DNA of 34,475 nucleotides from Deltaproteobacteria bacterium. Lineage in GTDB: Bacteria > Desulfobacterota > Desulfobacteria > Desulfobacterales > SpSt-501. The stretch's first letter is position 1, and each line of letters begins with the position of its first letter. Below the pieces are notes generated by a model. The model was not told where the DNA came from. It saw only the letters and a program-made list of their open reading frames with translations, and searched no databases. Below, in pieces: positions 22,841 to 30,397 of the stretch. The stretch covers positions 1 through 34,475 of the forward strand of contig JACRCN010000007.1 of assembly GCA_016219005.1 (NCBI GenBank). The letters run 5' to 3'. The position numbers were made by a program, and so were the translations under genes.

Positions 22841-22865
22841 GGGAGGGGGAGAACGCCCCCCTCCC
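22841..22865 (-). other. mRNA stem-loop between dctP and dctQ (second system)
   Basis: GGGAGGGGG (22841-22849) pairs perfectly with CCCCCTCCC (22857-22865) around a 7-nt loop, 11 nt after the dctP stop. There is no T run, so it is more likely a message-stabilising or attenuating structure than a full terminator. Confidence 0.65.
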
Positions 22866-22876
22866 CGGGTGTCAGG

Positions 22877-23920
22877 TTACTGAATGCGGCCGAGCTCGCG
22901 CAGCCAGGCTTCCTGCATCTCGATGGCGCGCTTGGTCTGCTCGTTCTTGCCCTTCCAGCCCTGCCATATCTCCATGGCGATCTTGCGGGCCTTGGCCCTC
23001 TCCTCCGGCGTCCAGGCGATCGGGGTGTAGCCCTTGGACTTGGCCTCGCTTACCAGCTTGGCATCCTCGATGGCAACCCGTTCGATGGTGTCCCAGGCCC
23101 ACTCGCGGCAGGCCGTGGTCAGGATCTGCTTGATGTCGGCCGGCAGTTTGTCCCATTCCTGCTGGCGTACGGTGAAGTCGCCAACCGGCATGGAGTGGAA
23201 GCCCGGGTAGGTGAAATAGGGGGCTACCTGGTGGAAACCGGTCTTGTCGTTGATGGATGCGGTGGCCCAGTTGGTCGCGTCCACGACACCCTTGTCCAGG
23301 GCCGAGAAAATTTCAGTTCCGGGCAAAACGACCACGGACGCCCCGGCCTTGGCCATGAACTCGGACTCCATGCCCTGGGGCTCACGGATCTTCAGGCCCT
23401 TGAAGTCCTCCATGTTGCGGATGGGCTTCTTGGACGGCCAGGATTCCAGGCCCCACACCATGACACCTACGGTGTAGGCGCCGAAGGGCTTGTAGAGCTC
23501 GCGCAGCAGTTCGAGGCCGCCCTTGTAGTGCATGAAGACATCCAGCTCCCAGGGGCTTTCATAGGCGAAAATGAAGTCGCACAGGGCCGCGAAGGCGGGG
23601 TTGCGGCCGCTGGCGTAGCCCGGCCACACGTGGATGGCCTGAAGCACGTTGCTCTGCAGGGCGGTCAGGGTTTCGTTGGTCGGGACGATGGCGCCGGCCG
23701 GGTAGGGCTCGATCTCGAGCCGTCCGTTGGTGAGGACTTTGACGCGCTTGCAGAAATCCTCGAAGGTCTTCTGCGGCGTTTCTTGAGCGTTCCACAGGGT
23801 CTGGGCCTTCCACTTGATGGGCGCCTGCTGGGCCGACGCGGGGCCGGCCGCCAGCGTGGCGGCGGCCATCAGGGCGATAGCGAAGAACAACACTCGTTTG
23901 CCTGCTGCCAGTCTCTTCAT
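22877..23920 (-). CDS. dctP: TRAP solute-binding protein DctP (second system, TakP-like)
   Basis: A 347-aa periplasmic receptor. ATG 23920 (MKRLAAGKRVLFFAIALMAA) gives a clean signal peptide ending near ASAQQ and has AAGGAGG upstream; the open frame beyond is spurious. The segment KGVVDATNWATASINDKTGF followed by APYFTYPGF resembles TakP-type receptors, which bind alpha-keto or alpha-hydroxy acids together with a sodium ion. GLKIREPQG carries the carboxylate-binding Arg. An alpha-hydroxy or keto acid ligand would suit the LarA-family gene downstream, but this is inference. It heads the eight-gene minus-strand unit. Confidence 0.92.
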   Translation of the reverse strand: MKRLAAGKRVLFFAIALMAAATLAAGPASAQQAPIKWKAQTLWNAQETPQKTFEDFCKRVKVLTNGRLEIEPYPAGAIVPTNETLTALQSNVLQAIHVWPGYASGRNPAFAALCDFIFAYESPWELDVFMHYKGGLELLRELYKPFGAYTVGVMVWGLESWPSKKPIRNMEDFKGLKIREPQGMESEFMAKAGASVVVLPGTEIFSALDKGVVDATNWATASINDKTGFHQVAPYFTYPGFHSMPVGDFTVRQQEWDKLPADIKQILTTACREWAWDTIERVAIEDAKLVSEAKSKGYTPIAWTPEERAKARKIAMEIWQGWKGKNEQTKRAIEMQEAWLRELGRIQ

Positions 23921-24235
23921 CGAACTTCCCTCCTTGGTGTGTGATGGGGTTTGCGTTCGGTGCGACCCGGGGCCCGGCACGGGCGAAAAGGCCCCCGGTA
24001 GCCGCAACTTTTGCCTTGCAGAGGATCTCTCCCTCGAAAATGCGTCCAATCATCCTACCATCGGACGAATGTGTCAATAGATTTTTTAGGGTGTGGGTGG
24101 TTGAAATGAGGTGTTTGGAGAATGGTGGGCTGGGTGGTCGCTGAATAAATCTTGCATCGGATGCCGAAATCAGGGATGAAGGACCGTCATCCTCAGCCGG
24201 ACGGATCATCAACCGGTTGGGATACTGAGAGCATT
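23921..24235. other. Divergent intergenic region between dctP and the corrinoid activator
   Basis: About 315 bp without a gene. It contains the minus-strand promoter and inverted repeat (24044-24077). A second small inverted repeat, GGATGA...TCATCC, lies near 24175-24193. No clear plus-strand promoter for the activator was found. Confidence 0.55.
24044..24077 (-). promoter_or_regulatory. Promoter with 23-bp inverted repeat for the upstream accessory operon
   Basis: The minus strand has TTGACA (24077-24072), a 17-bp spacer and GATGAT (24054-24049). The inverted repeat 24044-24066 has outer arms GTCC/GGAC plus matching A, T and T positions (7 of 11 per arm) and covers the -10 and most of the spacer, as a repressor site would. 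The FadR-type regulator of the same operon is the obvious candidate. Confidence 0.6.
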
Positions 24236-25870
24236 ATGGATTCAAGCATGCTGAAAATCAGCATTGACGATAAAACCGTCCGCGCCGGAAAAGGCGCCAG
24301 CCTGCTCGAGGCCATGGTGGCGGCCGGCCTCCTGCTGCGCGCCGACTGCGGCGGCCGGGGCCGGTGCGGCAAATGCCTGGTGCGGGTGGCCTCGGCTGAC
24401 GCAGGGGGGCTGAGCGCGCCGGACGAGTCGGAGCGCAGATTCCTGGGTGACGGGCGCTTGTCGACGGGGCACCGCCTGGCCTGCCGCGCCGTGGTTTACG
24501 GGACGGTGTCCGTCCAGGTCCCCGCCGAGAGCCGGCTTGCGCCGGAGGTGGTCCAAAAGGGCCTGCCCACGCTGCTCTCGCTGCCGGCCGCCCGACTCCG
24601 GCCGCCCGACTCCGCCTGGGGCATTGCCGTCGACGTCGGCACGACCACCGTTGCAGTCTACCTGTGCGATCGCCAACAACGCGTCGTCGCCGCTTCGACC
24701 TCGATCCGAAACCCCCAGGCCATCTTCGGCGACGACGTCATCAGCCGCATCAGCGCCGTGCGGCTGGACCCCGGGAGCCTGCCGCGGCTTCAATCCATGA
24801 CCGTCAGCGCCATCGACTGGGCCGTCAGCGCCCTCTGCCGACAGGCCGGGATCGACCCGCGCGCGATCGGGGCTGCGGTCGCGGTGGGCAACAGCACGAT
24901 GATCCACCTGCTGCTCGGGGAGAATCCCTCCTCCATCGGGGTCTTCCCTTACGCGCCCGGGTTCATCGAGGCCCGCAGTGTCTCCGCCGGAGCCGTGGGG
25001 CTCAAGTTCAACCCCGGAGCGCGCCTGCGCACCCTGCCGCTCATCAGCGGCTACCTGGGCGCGGACATCGTCAGCGCCGCCCTGGCGGCGGATCTCGCCC
25101 GGCGGGCCTGCGGCACCATGCTGGTGGATGTGGGGACCAACGGCGAGATCATCATGCTGGCCGACGCCGGTCTCTCGGCCACCTCCTGCGCCACCGGCCC
25201 GGCCTTCGAAGGTGCGGCGATCAGCCACGGGATGCAGGCGAGCTCCGGTGCCATCGACGCGGTCCGGTTCAACCCGCAGGCCGGCAACCTGGACGTCACG
25301 GTGGTTCAGCGCGGTGACGGACCTCCGCCGCGGCCGGCCGGCATCTGCGGCTCCGGCATCATCAGCACGGTGGCGGAACTGCTGCGCGCCGGCATCATTT
25401 CGAAGAGCGGCCGCTTCAATCCGGATGCGGACTCGGCATGCCTGCGGCCGGGGGCCAACGGTGCGGCGGAGTTCGAGATCGTCCCGGCGGGGGCATCGCA
25501 AACCGGCCGGCCGATCACGCTGACCCAGGCGGACGTGCGCGCGGTTCAGCTGGCCAAGGGCGCCCTGCGCACGGGGATCGACCTGCTGTGCCGCGAAAAC
25601 AACCTGCCGCGACCGGCCAGGATTCTTCTGGCCGGCGCCTTCGGCAGCTACATCGACAAGACCGCCGCGCTTGCGATCGGCATGTTTCCGGCCCTCCCGG
25701 AGAGCGCCATCGAGGTGGTCGGCAACGCCGCCGGCGCCGGAGCCATCCTCGCCCTTTTCGACGACGACTGCGTGAGCCGGTCCAAAACACTGGCGCAAAC
25801 GACCCGCGTGGTCGACCTCGCCGCCCATCCGGATTTTCAGAACACCTTCATCCAATCGCTGTCGTTCTGA
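24236..25870 (+). CDS. Reductive activator of corrinoid enzymes (RACE protein)
   Basis: An ATP-dependent activator that reduces inactive Co(II) corrinoid back to Co(I); the activating-enzyme part of demethylase systems. The 544-aa product has an N-terminal plant-type 2Fe-2S domain with C38, C44, C47 and C83 (DCGGRGRCGKC, then RLACRA). A linker follows, then an ASKHA ATPase-like domain from about residue 135 (AVDVGTTTVAVYL, later LVDVGTNGEI and AGAFGSYID). The start is taken at ATG 24236; ATG 24248 or an upstream TTG are possible, and none has a strong ribosome-binding site. It is divergent from the upstream operon and would serve both the separate and the fused corrinoid proteins. Confidence 0.92.
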   Translation: MDSSMLKISIDDKTVRAGKGASLLEAMVAAGLLLRADCGGRGRCGKCLVRVASADAGGLSAPDESERRFLGDGRLSTGHRLACRAVVYGTVSVQVPAESRLAPEVVQKGLPTLLSLPAARLRPPDSAWGIAVDVGTTTVAVYLCDRQQRVVAASTSIRNPQAIFGDDVISRISAVRLDPGSLPRLQSMTVSAIDWAVSALCRQAGIDPRAIGAAVAVGNSTMIHLLLGENPSSIGVFPYAPGFIEARSVSAGAVGLKFNPGARLRTLPLISGYLGADIVSAALAADLARRACGTMLVDVGTNGEIIMLADAGLSATSCATGPAFEGAAISHGMQASSGAIDAVRFNPQAGNLDVTVVQRGDGPPPRPAGICGSGIISTVAELLRAGIISKSGRFNPDADSACLRPGANGAAEFEIVPAGASQTGRPITLTQADVRAVQLAKGALRTGIDLLCRENNLPRPARILLAGAFGSYIDKTAALAIGMFPALPESAIEVVGNAAGAGAILALFDDDCVSRSKTLAQTTRVVDLAAHPDFQNTFIQSLSF

Positions 25871-25900
25871 AGGCGTGACGACTCCGTAGAAATCGGCTTA

Positions 25901-25941
25901 TGGCGTGCTGCGCCATTCTGCGTGGAACGAAATCCCCCGTC
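25901..25941. repeat. Second copy of the dispersed ACGAAATCCCCC repeat
   Basis: Matches 15604-15644 at 33 of 41 positions. It lies in the short gap between two convergent stop codons (25870 and 25946). The pairing arm seen in the first copy is missing, so it looks truncated. Confidence 0.5.
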
Positions 25942-25945
25942 GTTT

Positions 25946-26746
25946 TTACTCCACCCGCTTCAGGCACTTGCGCACCAGGGGCAGGTTGTCCGGCGCGGCT
26001 ACGAGCAGGTGGTCGTCGATCTTCTGCCCGTCCAGGTATTCGTTGAGAAAGAACTCGCTGCCGTCCAGCCTGGAGAACTTGCCGCCGGCCGCCTCCACGA
26101 TCACCCGCGCGGCCGCCAGCCCCTGGAACGATTCGTTGGCGATGAGGGCGGCGTCGGCCCGGCCCATGGCCACGTAGCACAGGTGCGCGGAGGTGCAGCC
26201 CAGGGAGCGGATCTTGCCGGGGAACGTCGAGCGGTAATGCTGGTGAAAGCGCGAATAGGTCAAGAGCATGCTTTCGTCGTTGATCCCGTCGGAGCTGGGG
26301 ATGGTGATTTCGCGCCGGCCCCAGTAGGCGCAGCAGCCTGCGCGGGCGTGAAACAGGTCGCTGGTGGCGGGCATGAAAAAGACCCCGAACACCGGCCAGA
26401 AATTCTCGAGCAGCGCCAGCGAAAGCCCCCACAGGGGGATGCCGGCCTGAAAGTTGGCAACCCCCTCCAGGGGATCAAACGCCCAGAGATAGCGCTTGCC
26501 CTCGTGCGAGTATGCCTGGTTCACCTCGTCCACGCTGAAGAGCTTGTGTTCGGGAAAATGCTGGTGCAACTGGCCCTTGAACAATTCGGTCAGCTGGATC
26601 TCGGCCTCGGTGACCACCCCCTGGTCGAACTTCACCTGGGGCCGGCCCTTGCCGTAAAACGCCATGGCACTTTCGCCCGCCTGGTAGATGAAATCCATCC
26701 CAAACCCGACCAGATCGTCGACTCCCGGTTTCTTTCCGTCGCTCAT
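25946..26746 (-). CDS. Inositol monophosphatase-like protein with altered metal site
   Basis: A 266-aa member of the IMPase/FBPase-like superfamily. Canonical enzymes carry E-E, D-P-[IL]-D-G-T and W-D-x-A-A-G metal motifs. Here they read SVDE74, D91-P-L-E94-G-V-A-N and F207-Q208-G-L-A-A. The second Asp of the DPLDG motif is thus Glu, and the Asp of WD is Gln. The fold is clear (FDPLEGVANFQAGIPLWGLSL and RVIVEAAGGKF), but metal-dependent phosphatase activity may be changed or lost. It is divergent from the HD-domain gene and convergent with the activator; no functional link is evident. Confidence 0.85.
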   Translation of the reverse strand: MSDGKKPGVDDLVGFGMDFIYQAGESAMAFYGKGRPQVKFDQGVVTEAEIQLTELFKGQLHQHFPEHKLFSVDEVNQAYSHEGKRYLWAFDPLEGVANFQAGIPLWGLSLALLENFWPVFGVFFMPATSDLFHARAGCCAYWGRREITIPSSDGINDESMLLTYSRFHQHYRSTFPGKIRSLGCTSAHLCYVAMGRADAALIANESFQGLAAARVIVEAAGGKFSRLDGSEFFLNEYLDGQKIDDHLLVAAPDNLPLVRKCLKRVE

Positions 26747-26846
26747 TCGCCCTCCTGTATTCAGTTATCGCAGAAATCCGAAGCAGAGCATAACCGGCGG
26801 CGGGCAAAGGATCAAGAGCAAAGAAGCGGGTGTCGCCAAAGCGGCT

Positions 26847-26875
26847 TGACATGACACGAATGCTGGCTTAGGCTC
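26847..26875 (+). promoter_or_regulatory. Promoter for the HD-domain gene
   Basis: A perfect TTGACA (26847-26852), a 17-bp spacer and TAGGCT (26870-26875), about 50 nt before ATG 26926. The -10 matches only three positions. Confidence 0.45.
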
Positions 26876-26925
26876 GCGTGAAAAACGCGAACCGGCGCTG
26901 CCGCAGCACGATTGAAGGAGACACG

Positions 26926-27507
26926 ATGGGAGCCCAGACACCGACCCGGGAACAGGCTTTTAAGCTTCTCACGGAATTCAACCAGACCGACAGCCTCATC
27001 AAGCATGCCCTCACCGTCGAGGCGGTCATGCGCCACTTCGCCCGCAAGCGCGGAGAGGACGAGGAGAAATGGGGGATCATCGGCCTTGTGCACGACCTGG
27101 ACTACGAAAAGTTCCCGGACCAGCACTGCCGCAAGACCGAGGAAATCCTGCGGCAGCGGCAGTGGCCGGAGGAATACATCCGCGCCGTGGTGAGCCACGG
27201 CTGGGGGATCTGCTCAGAGGTGGCGCCCGAAAGCGAGCTGGAGAAAGTGCTTTACGCCGTGGACGAGTTGACCGGCCTGGTCACGACCTCGGCCCTGGTG
27301 CGCCCTTCGAAGAGCGTCATGGACATGGAGGCCACGTCGGTCAGGAAGAAATGGAAGGACAAGCGCTTCGCGGCCGGCGTCAACCGCTCCATCATCGAGA
27401 AGGGGGCTGCCATGCTGGGGGTGGACTTGAACGACCTGATCGCCGAGACCATCCTGGGCATGCGGGAGGTGGCGGAAGAAATCGGGCTGAAGGGAAATGC
27501 CTCGTAA
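26926..27507 (+). CDS. HD-domain protein, probable metal-dependent phosphohydrolase
   Basis: A 193-aa single-domain HD protein. The metal-binding series is H27 (IKHALTVEAVMRHFA), H56-D57 (GLVHDLDYEKFPD) and D113 (AVDELTG), the standard H...HD...D order. Y60-E61 and the HGWG segment recur in small HD proteins of unknown substrate. GAAGGAG lies 5 nt before ATG 26926; the longer open frame upstream lacks a site. The substrate (a nucleotide or another phosphoester) is not known. Confidence 0.88.
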   Translation: MGAQTPTREQAFKLLTEFNQTDSLIKHALTVEAVMRHFARKRGEDEEKWGIIGLVHDLDYEKFPDQHCRKTEEILRQRQWPEEYIRAVVSHGWGICSEVAPESELEKVLYAVDELTGLVTTSALVRPSKSVMDMEATSVRKKWKDKRFAAGVNRSIIEKGAAMLGVDLNDLIAETILGMREVAEEIGLKGNAS

Positions 27508-27543
27508 CGGCCTGAAGGGTTCAAGGGGTCCAGGGTTCAAGTG

Positions 27544-27590
27544 AAAAAATGATCAGGCCATCGGCGTGCGCCGATGGCCTGATCATTTTT
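27544..27590. terminator. Bidirectional terminator between the HD gene and the MFS exporter
   Basis: A perfect stem of about 21 bp (AAAAATGATCAGGCCATCGG and its complement) with a tiny loop and T runs on both strands. The stop codon of the minus-strand MFS gene (27585-27583) is inside the stem. Confidence 0.92.
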
Positions 27591-28986
27591 CCCGCAACTG
27601 GCCCCTGGAAAGGGAGAAGTACACCCCGCAGAGGCACAGCCCCGAGAAGACGAGCAGCGCCGTGCGCACGCTTTGGATGAAGGCCGGGTACTGGGCAGGG
27701 GTGATCTGCGTCCGGCCGATGAAAAGCGCGAACATCAGGGTCGCGATCGCCATGGACAGGATCTGGCCCAGCAGTCGCATGGTGCCGACCGACCCGGAGG
27801 CGATGCCGTAATACTTCTTTTCGACCGAGCTCATTATGGCGTTCATGTTGGGCGAGGAGAACAGCGCAAAGCCGAAGCCCAGGGTCATCAGGCCGGCGAT
27901 GATGAAACCGGTGCTCGTGCCGGCGGAGATCGTGGACAGCAACAGCAGGCTCGCTGACGTGATGCCCATGCCGAGGGATGCGATCATCCGCGGCTCGACC
28001 CGGTCGGAGACCTTGCCGGCAAACGGTGAAAAAAGCGTCATCATGACCGGCTGGGCGATCATGATCAGGCCGGCGTCCTGGGGCGCGAAGCCCTTAATGT
28101 ACTGCAGAAACAGGCTGATGAGGAAGGTTACCCCGAAGGTGGCGCTGTAGTGGATGAGGGCCGCCAGGCACGAGAAGGCAAACACCCGGTTGCGGGTGAA
28201 CAGCCGCACTTCGAACACCGGATGCGCAACCCGCGTCTCCCACCACGCGAACAGGCCCATGGACAGCAGGCCGCCCAGGGTCAGCGCGGCACTCCGGAGG
28301 TCCGGCAGGCCCGAGGCCCCGATCATGAAGGCGACCACCGCCGACCCGTAGATCAGCGAACCGATGATGTCGAAGGACTCCCCTCGCGCGCCGGCCCACT
28401 CGCCCTTGAGCTTCCAGAGGATCAGCACGATTACGAGCAGCCCCATGGGCGCGTTGATCAGGAAGATGCTGCGCCAGCCCAGGTGCTGGGTCAACCATCC
28501 GCCGGCAAACGGTCCGCAGGCAAGCCCGGAGTAGACCGCGGCCACGGTGATCCCGATCACCCGCCCGCGCTCGGCGAGGGGGAAGACCGAGGTCAGGATG
28601 GCGATGCCCGTGGCGAAGATCATGGCAATCCCCACGCCCTGGAAGACGCGGAAAAAAATCAGGGACTCCGCGGACCACGACAGCCCCGCCAGAAAGGAAG
28701 TCAGCGCGAAGATCACCATGCCCCACAGTTGGACTTTTTTGCGCCCGTGGATGTCGGCCAGTTTGCCGAATGGCACCAGCGAGACGGCGGCCGCCAGCAG
28801 ATAAGCGGTCGCCACCCAGCTCAGGAGCACGGCATCGGTCTGGAACTCCTTGCCGATCGTCGGCAGGGCGATGTTGACCGACGACAGCATGAAGGGCGTC
28901 AGGAAGGAGCCCAACGAGGCAATGGCGAGCGCCGACCAACGCTCAGCCTCGTCCGGGGAAACGGTTGGTTCACTGTCGGTTATCAT
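27583..28986 (-). CDS. MFS drug/organic-ion exporter, EmrB/QacA (DHA2) type
   Basis: A proton-driven exporter in the inner membrane, 467 aa from the chosen start, with about 14 hydrophobic segments. Early motifs are SLGSFLTPFMLSSVNIALPT in helix 1, GKLADIHGRKKVQLWG (the loop 2-3 motif A) and VYSGLACGPFAGGWLTQHLG (the antiporter motif C region). I chose ATG 28986 (MITDSEPTVS); ATG 29007 is a close alternative, and the frame open to 29109 is poorly conserved. The substrate is unknown. No regulator lies beside it. Confidence 0.88.
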   Translation of the reverse strand: MITDSEPTVSPDEAERWSALAIASLGSFLTPFMLSSVNIALPTIGKEFQTDAVLLSWVATAYLLAAAVSLVPFGKLADIHGRKKVQLWGMVIFALTSFLAGLSWSAESLIFFRVFQGVGIAMIFATGIAILTSVFPLAERGRVIGITVAAVYSGLACGPFAGGWLTQHLGWRSIFLINAPMGLLVIVLILWKLKGEWAGARGESFDIIGSLIYGSAVVAFMIGASGLPDLRSAALTLGGLLSMGLFAWWETRVAHPVFEVRLFTRNRVFAFSCLAALIHYSATFGVTFLISLFLQYIKGFAPQDAGLIMIAQPVMMTLFSPFAGKVSDRVEPRMIASLGMGITSASLLLLSTISAGTSTGFIIAGLMTLGFGFALFSSPNMNAIMSSVEKKYYGIASGSVGTMRLLGQILSMAIATLMFALFIGRTQITPAQYPAFIQSVRTALLVFSGLCLCGVYFSLSRGQLREK

Positions 28987-29149
28987 ATCGAGGGACTCAT
29001 ACTGCATTTCCAACACAGGTGCAAACCGGGCAGCACCGTGTCGATCGAACCATAGTAGGGTATAGAAAAACAAGCATGCTGCGGGAGTGGCTTCCGGCCA
29101 CGATTTCAAGCGGCTTTACTTGGCGCATTCCCGCCGCTATAGTTACGGT

Positions 29150-30121
29150 ATGGCATCCGACCACCCAAAGCCCAGGCTGATCCTTGCCCCTTTGAAAGGA
29201 CTTACGGACGCGGTCTTCCGGAATACCTTTGCCGAGCATTTCGACGGCTTCGACAGCGCGCTGGCCCCTTTCGTCACCACGGTCGCTGCCGACCGGTTCA
29301 CCGACCGGCACGTCCGGGATCTCCTGCCGCACCAGAACGGTCGCATGCCCATCGAGCCCCAGATCCTGGGCAACAGCGCCGACGATTTCAGCTTTCTGGC
29401 CCGGCACCTTTTCGACATGGGCTACCCGGATGTGAACTGGAACCTGGGCTGCCCGTTCCGGCCGGTGACCAAGAAGCGCCGCGGCTCGGGGCTGATCCCC
29501 TTTCCCGGGCAGGTGGACGAGTTCCTGGACAAGACCGTGGCCGTCATCCCCGGACGGCTATCCATCAAGCTGCGTTTAGGCCGCAACACGCCGGATGAGA
29601 TCGTGAAGCTGCTCCCCATCCTCAATCGCTACCCCCTGAAGGAGATCACCATCCACCCGCGCACGGCCCGCCAGATGTACGCGGGCCGGCCGGACCTCGA
29701 CGCATTCGAGGTCTGCCTCGCGCAGTCGCGGCACCCGGTCGTCTACAACGGGGACATCACCGATCTGAAAGGCTTCCGGGAACTCTCGACCCGCTTCCCG
29801 CAGATCGACTCCTGGATGATCGGCCGCGGGGCCCTGTCCAGGCCTTTTCTGCCGGGGATCATCAAATCCGGGAAAGACGACATCCCCGACAAGATCGCCC
29901 CGTTCCAGGCATTCTACACGGACCTGTTCGGCCGCTACCAGGAGCTGCTCAGCGGCCCCGGACACCTGCTGGACCGGATGAAGGGGTTCTGGAAGTACTT
30001 CGCGGTGGGTTTCGAAAACGGCGCGGTGCTCGAGAAACGTATCCACCACACCTTCCAGTTGCCGAGATACCTCCAGATCGTTGAGCGCTTTTTCGAGGAA
30101 GAGGCGCAGTGGGAGGGATAA
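29150..30121 (+). CDS. tRNA-dihydrouridine synthase family protein
   Basis: An FMN-dependent enzyme that reduces uridine to dihydrouridine in tRNA. The 323-aa product has the TIM-barrel start LILAPLKGLTDAVFRNTF, the catalytic Cys101 in NWNLGCPFRPVTKKRRGSGL, the FMN contact K140 (SIKLRLG) and H169-P-R-T-A-R. The short length and the C-terminal helical domain resemble the DusC side of the family more than DusB, but the target position is uncertain. I take ATG 29150, where conservation begins; the ribosome-binding site is weak. A copy of the 143-bp element begins 30 nt after the stop. Confidence 0.88.
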   Translation: MASDHPKPRLILAPLKGLTDAVFRNTFAEHFDGFDSALAPFVTTVAADRFTDRHVRDLLPHQNGRMPIEPQILGNSADDFSFLARHLFDMGYPDVNWNLGCPFRPVTKKRRGSGLIPFPGQVDEFLDKTVAVIPGRLSIKLRLGRNTPDEIVKLLPILNRYPLKEITIHPRTARQMYAGRPDLDAFEVCLAQSRHPVVYNGDITDLKGFRELSTRFPQIDSWMIGRGALSRPFLPGIIKSGKDDIPDKIAPFQAFYTDLFGRYQELLSGPGHLLDRMKGFWKYFAVGFENGAVLEKRIHHTFQLPRYLQIVERFFEEEAQWEG

Positions 30122-30151
30122 GCACGAGCGGCAAGGGTTCAAAAGGTCTAT

Positions 30152-30294
30152 CAGGGTGATGAATAACCGCGCCTGCGGGGGGGATCCGGCGTTGTGCGGC
30201 TCTTGTAAATGCTCACATAATAGCCAACAGGCTGCGCTTTCCAAAATGCCGCACGCCTTGGCTGACGGCCTGATGCTTGGTTTTTAAAACCCTG
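30152..30294. mobile_element. 143-bp MITE-like element, copy 2
   Basis: Same length as copy 1 at 851-993 and about 79% identical by hand alignment. Its ends, CAGGGT and ACCCTG, are still inverted, though the inner parts of the terminal repeats have drifted. No clear target duplication is visible. It lies between the dus gene and the htrA 3' end. Confidence 0.7.
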
Positions 30295-30354
30295 ATTGCG
30301 TAAAACTTTGTGGGAGCCGCCGCCTGCCGCGCTTTTTTGAGGTCACCCAGAGAT

Positions 30355-30386
30355 GGCGGCACGCCGGAAGATGCCGGCGTGCCGCC
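30355..30386 (-). terminator. Stem-loop after htrA
   Basis: GGCGGCACGCCGG pairs perfectly with CCGGCGTGCCGCC around a 6-nt loop, 12 nt beyond the htrA stop on the minus strand. There is no T run directly after it, so termination may be weak. Confidence 0.6.
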
Positions 30387-30397
30387 CGGATTGAAAA

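Noticed and set aside
24242-25855. A 537-codon open frame opposite the corrinoid activator
   Set aside because: Shadow of the activator gene; no recognisable domain and no ribosome-binding site.
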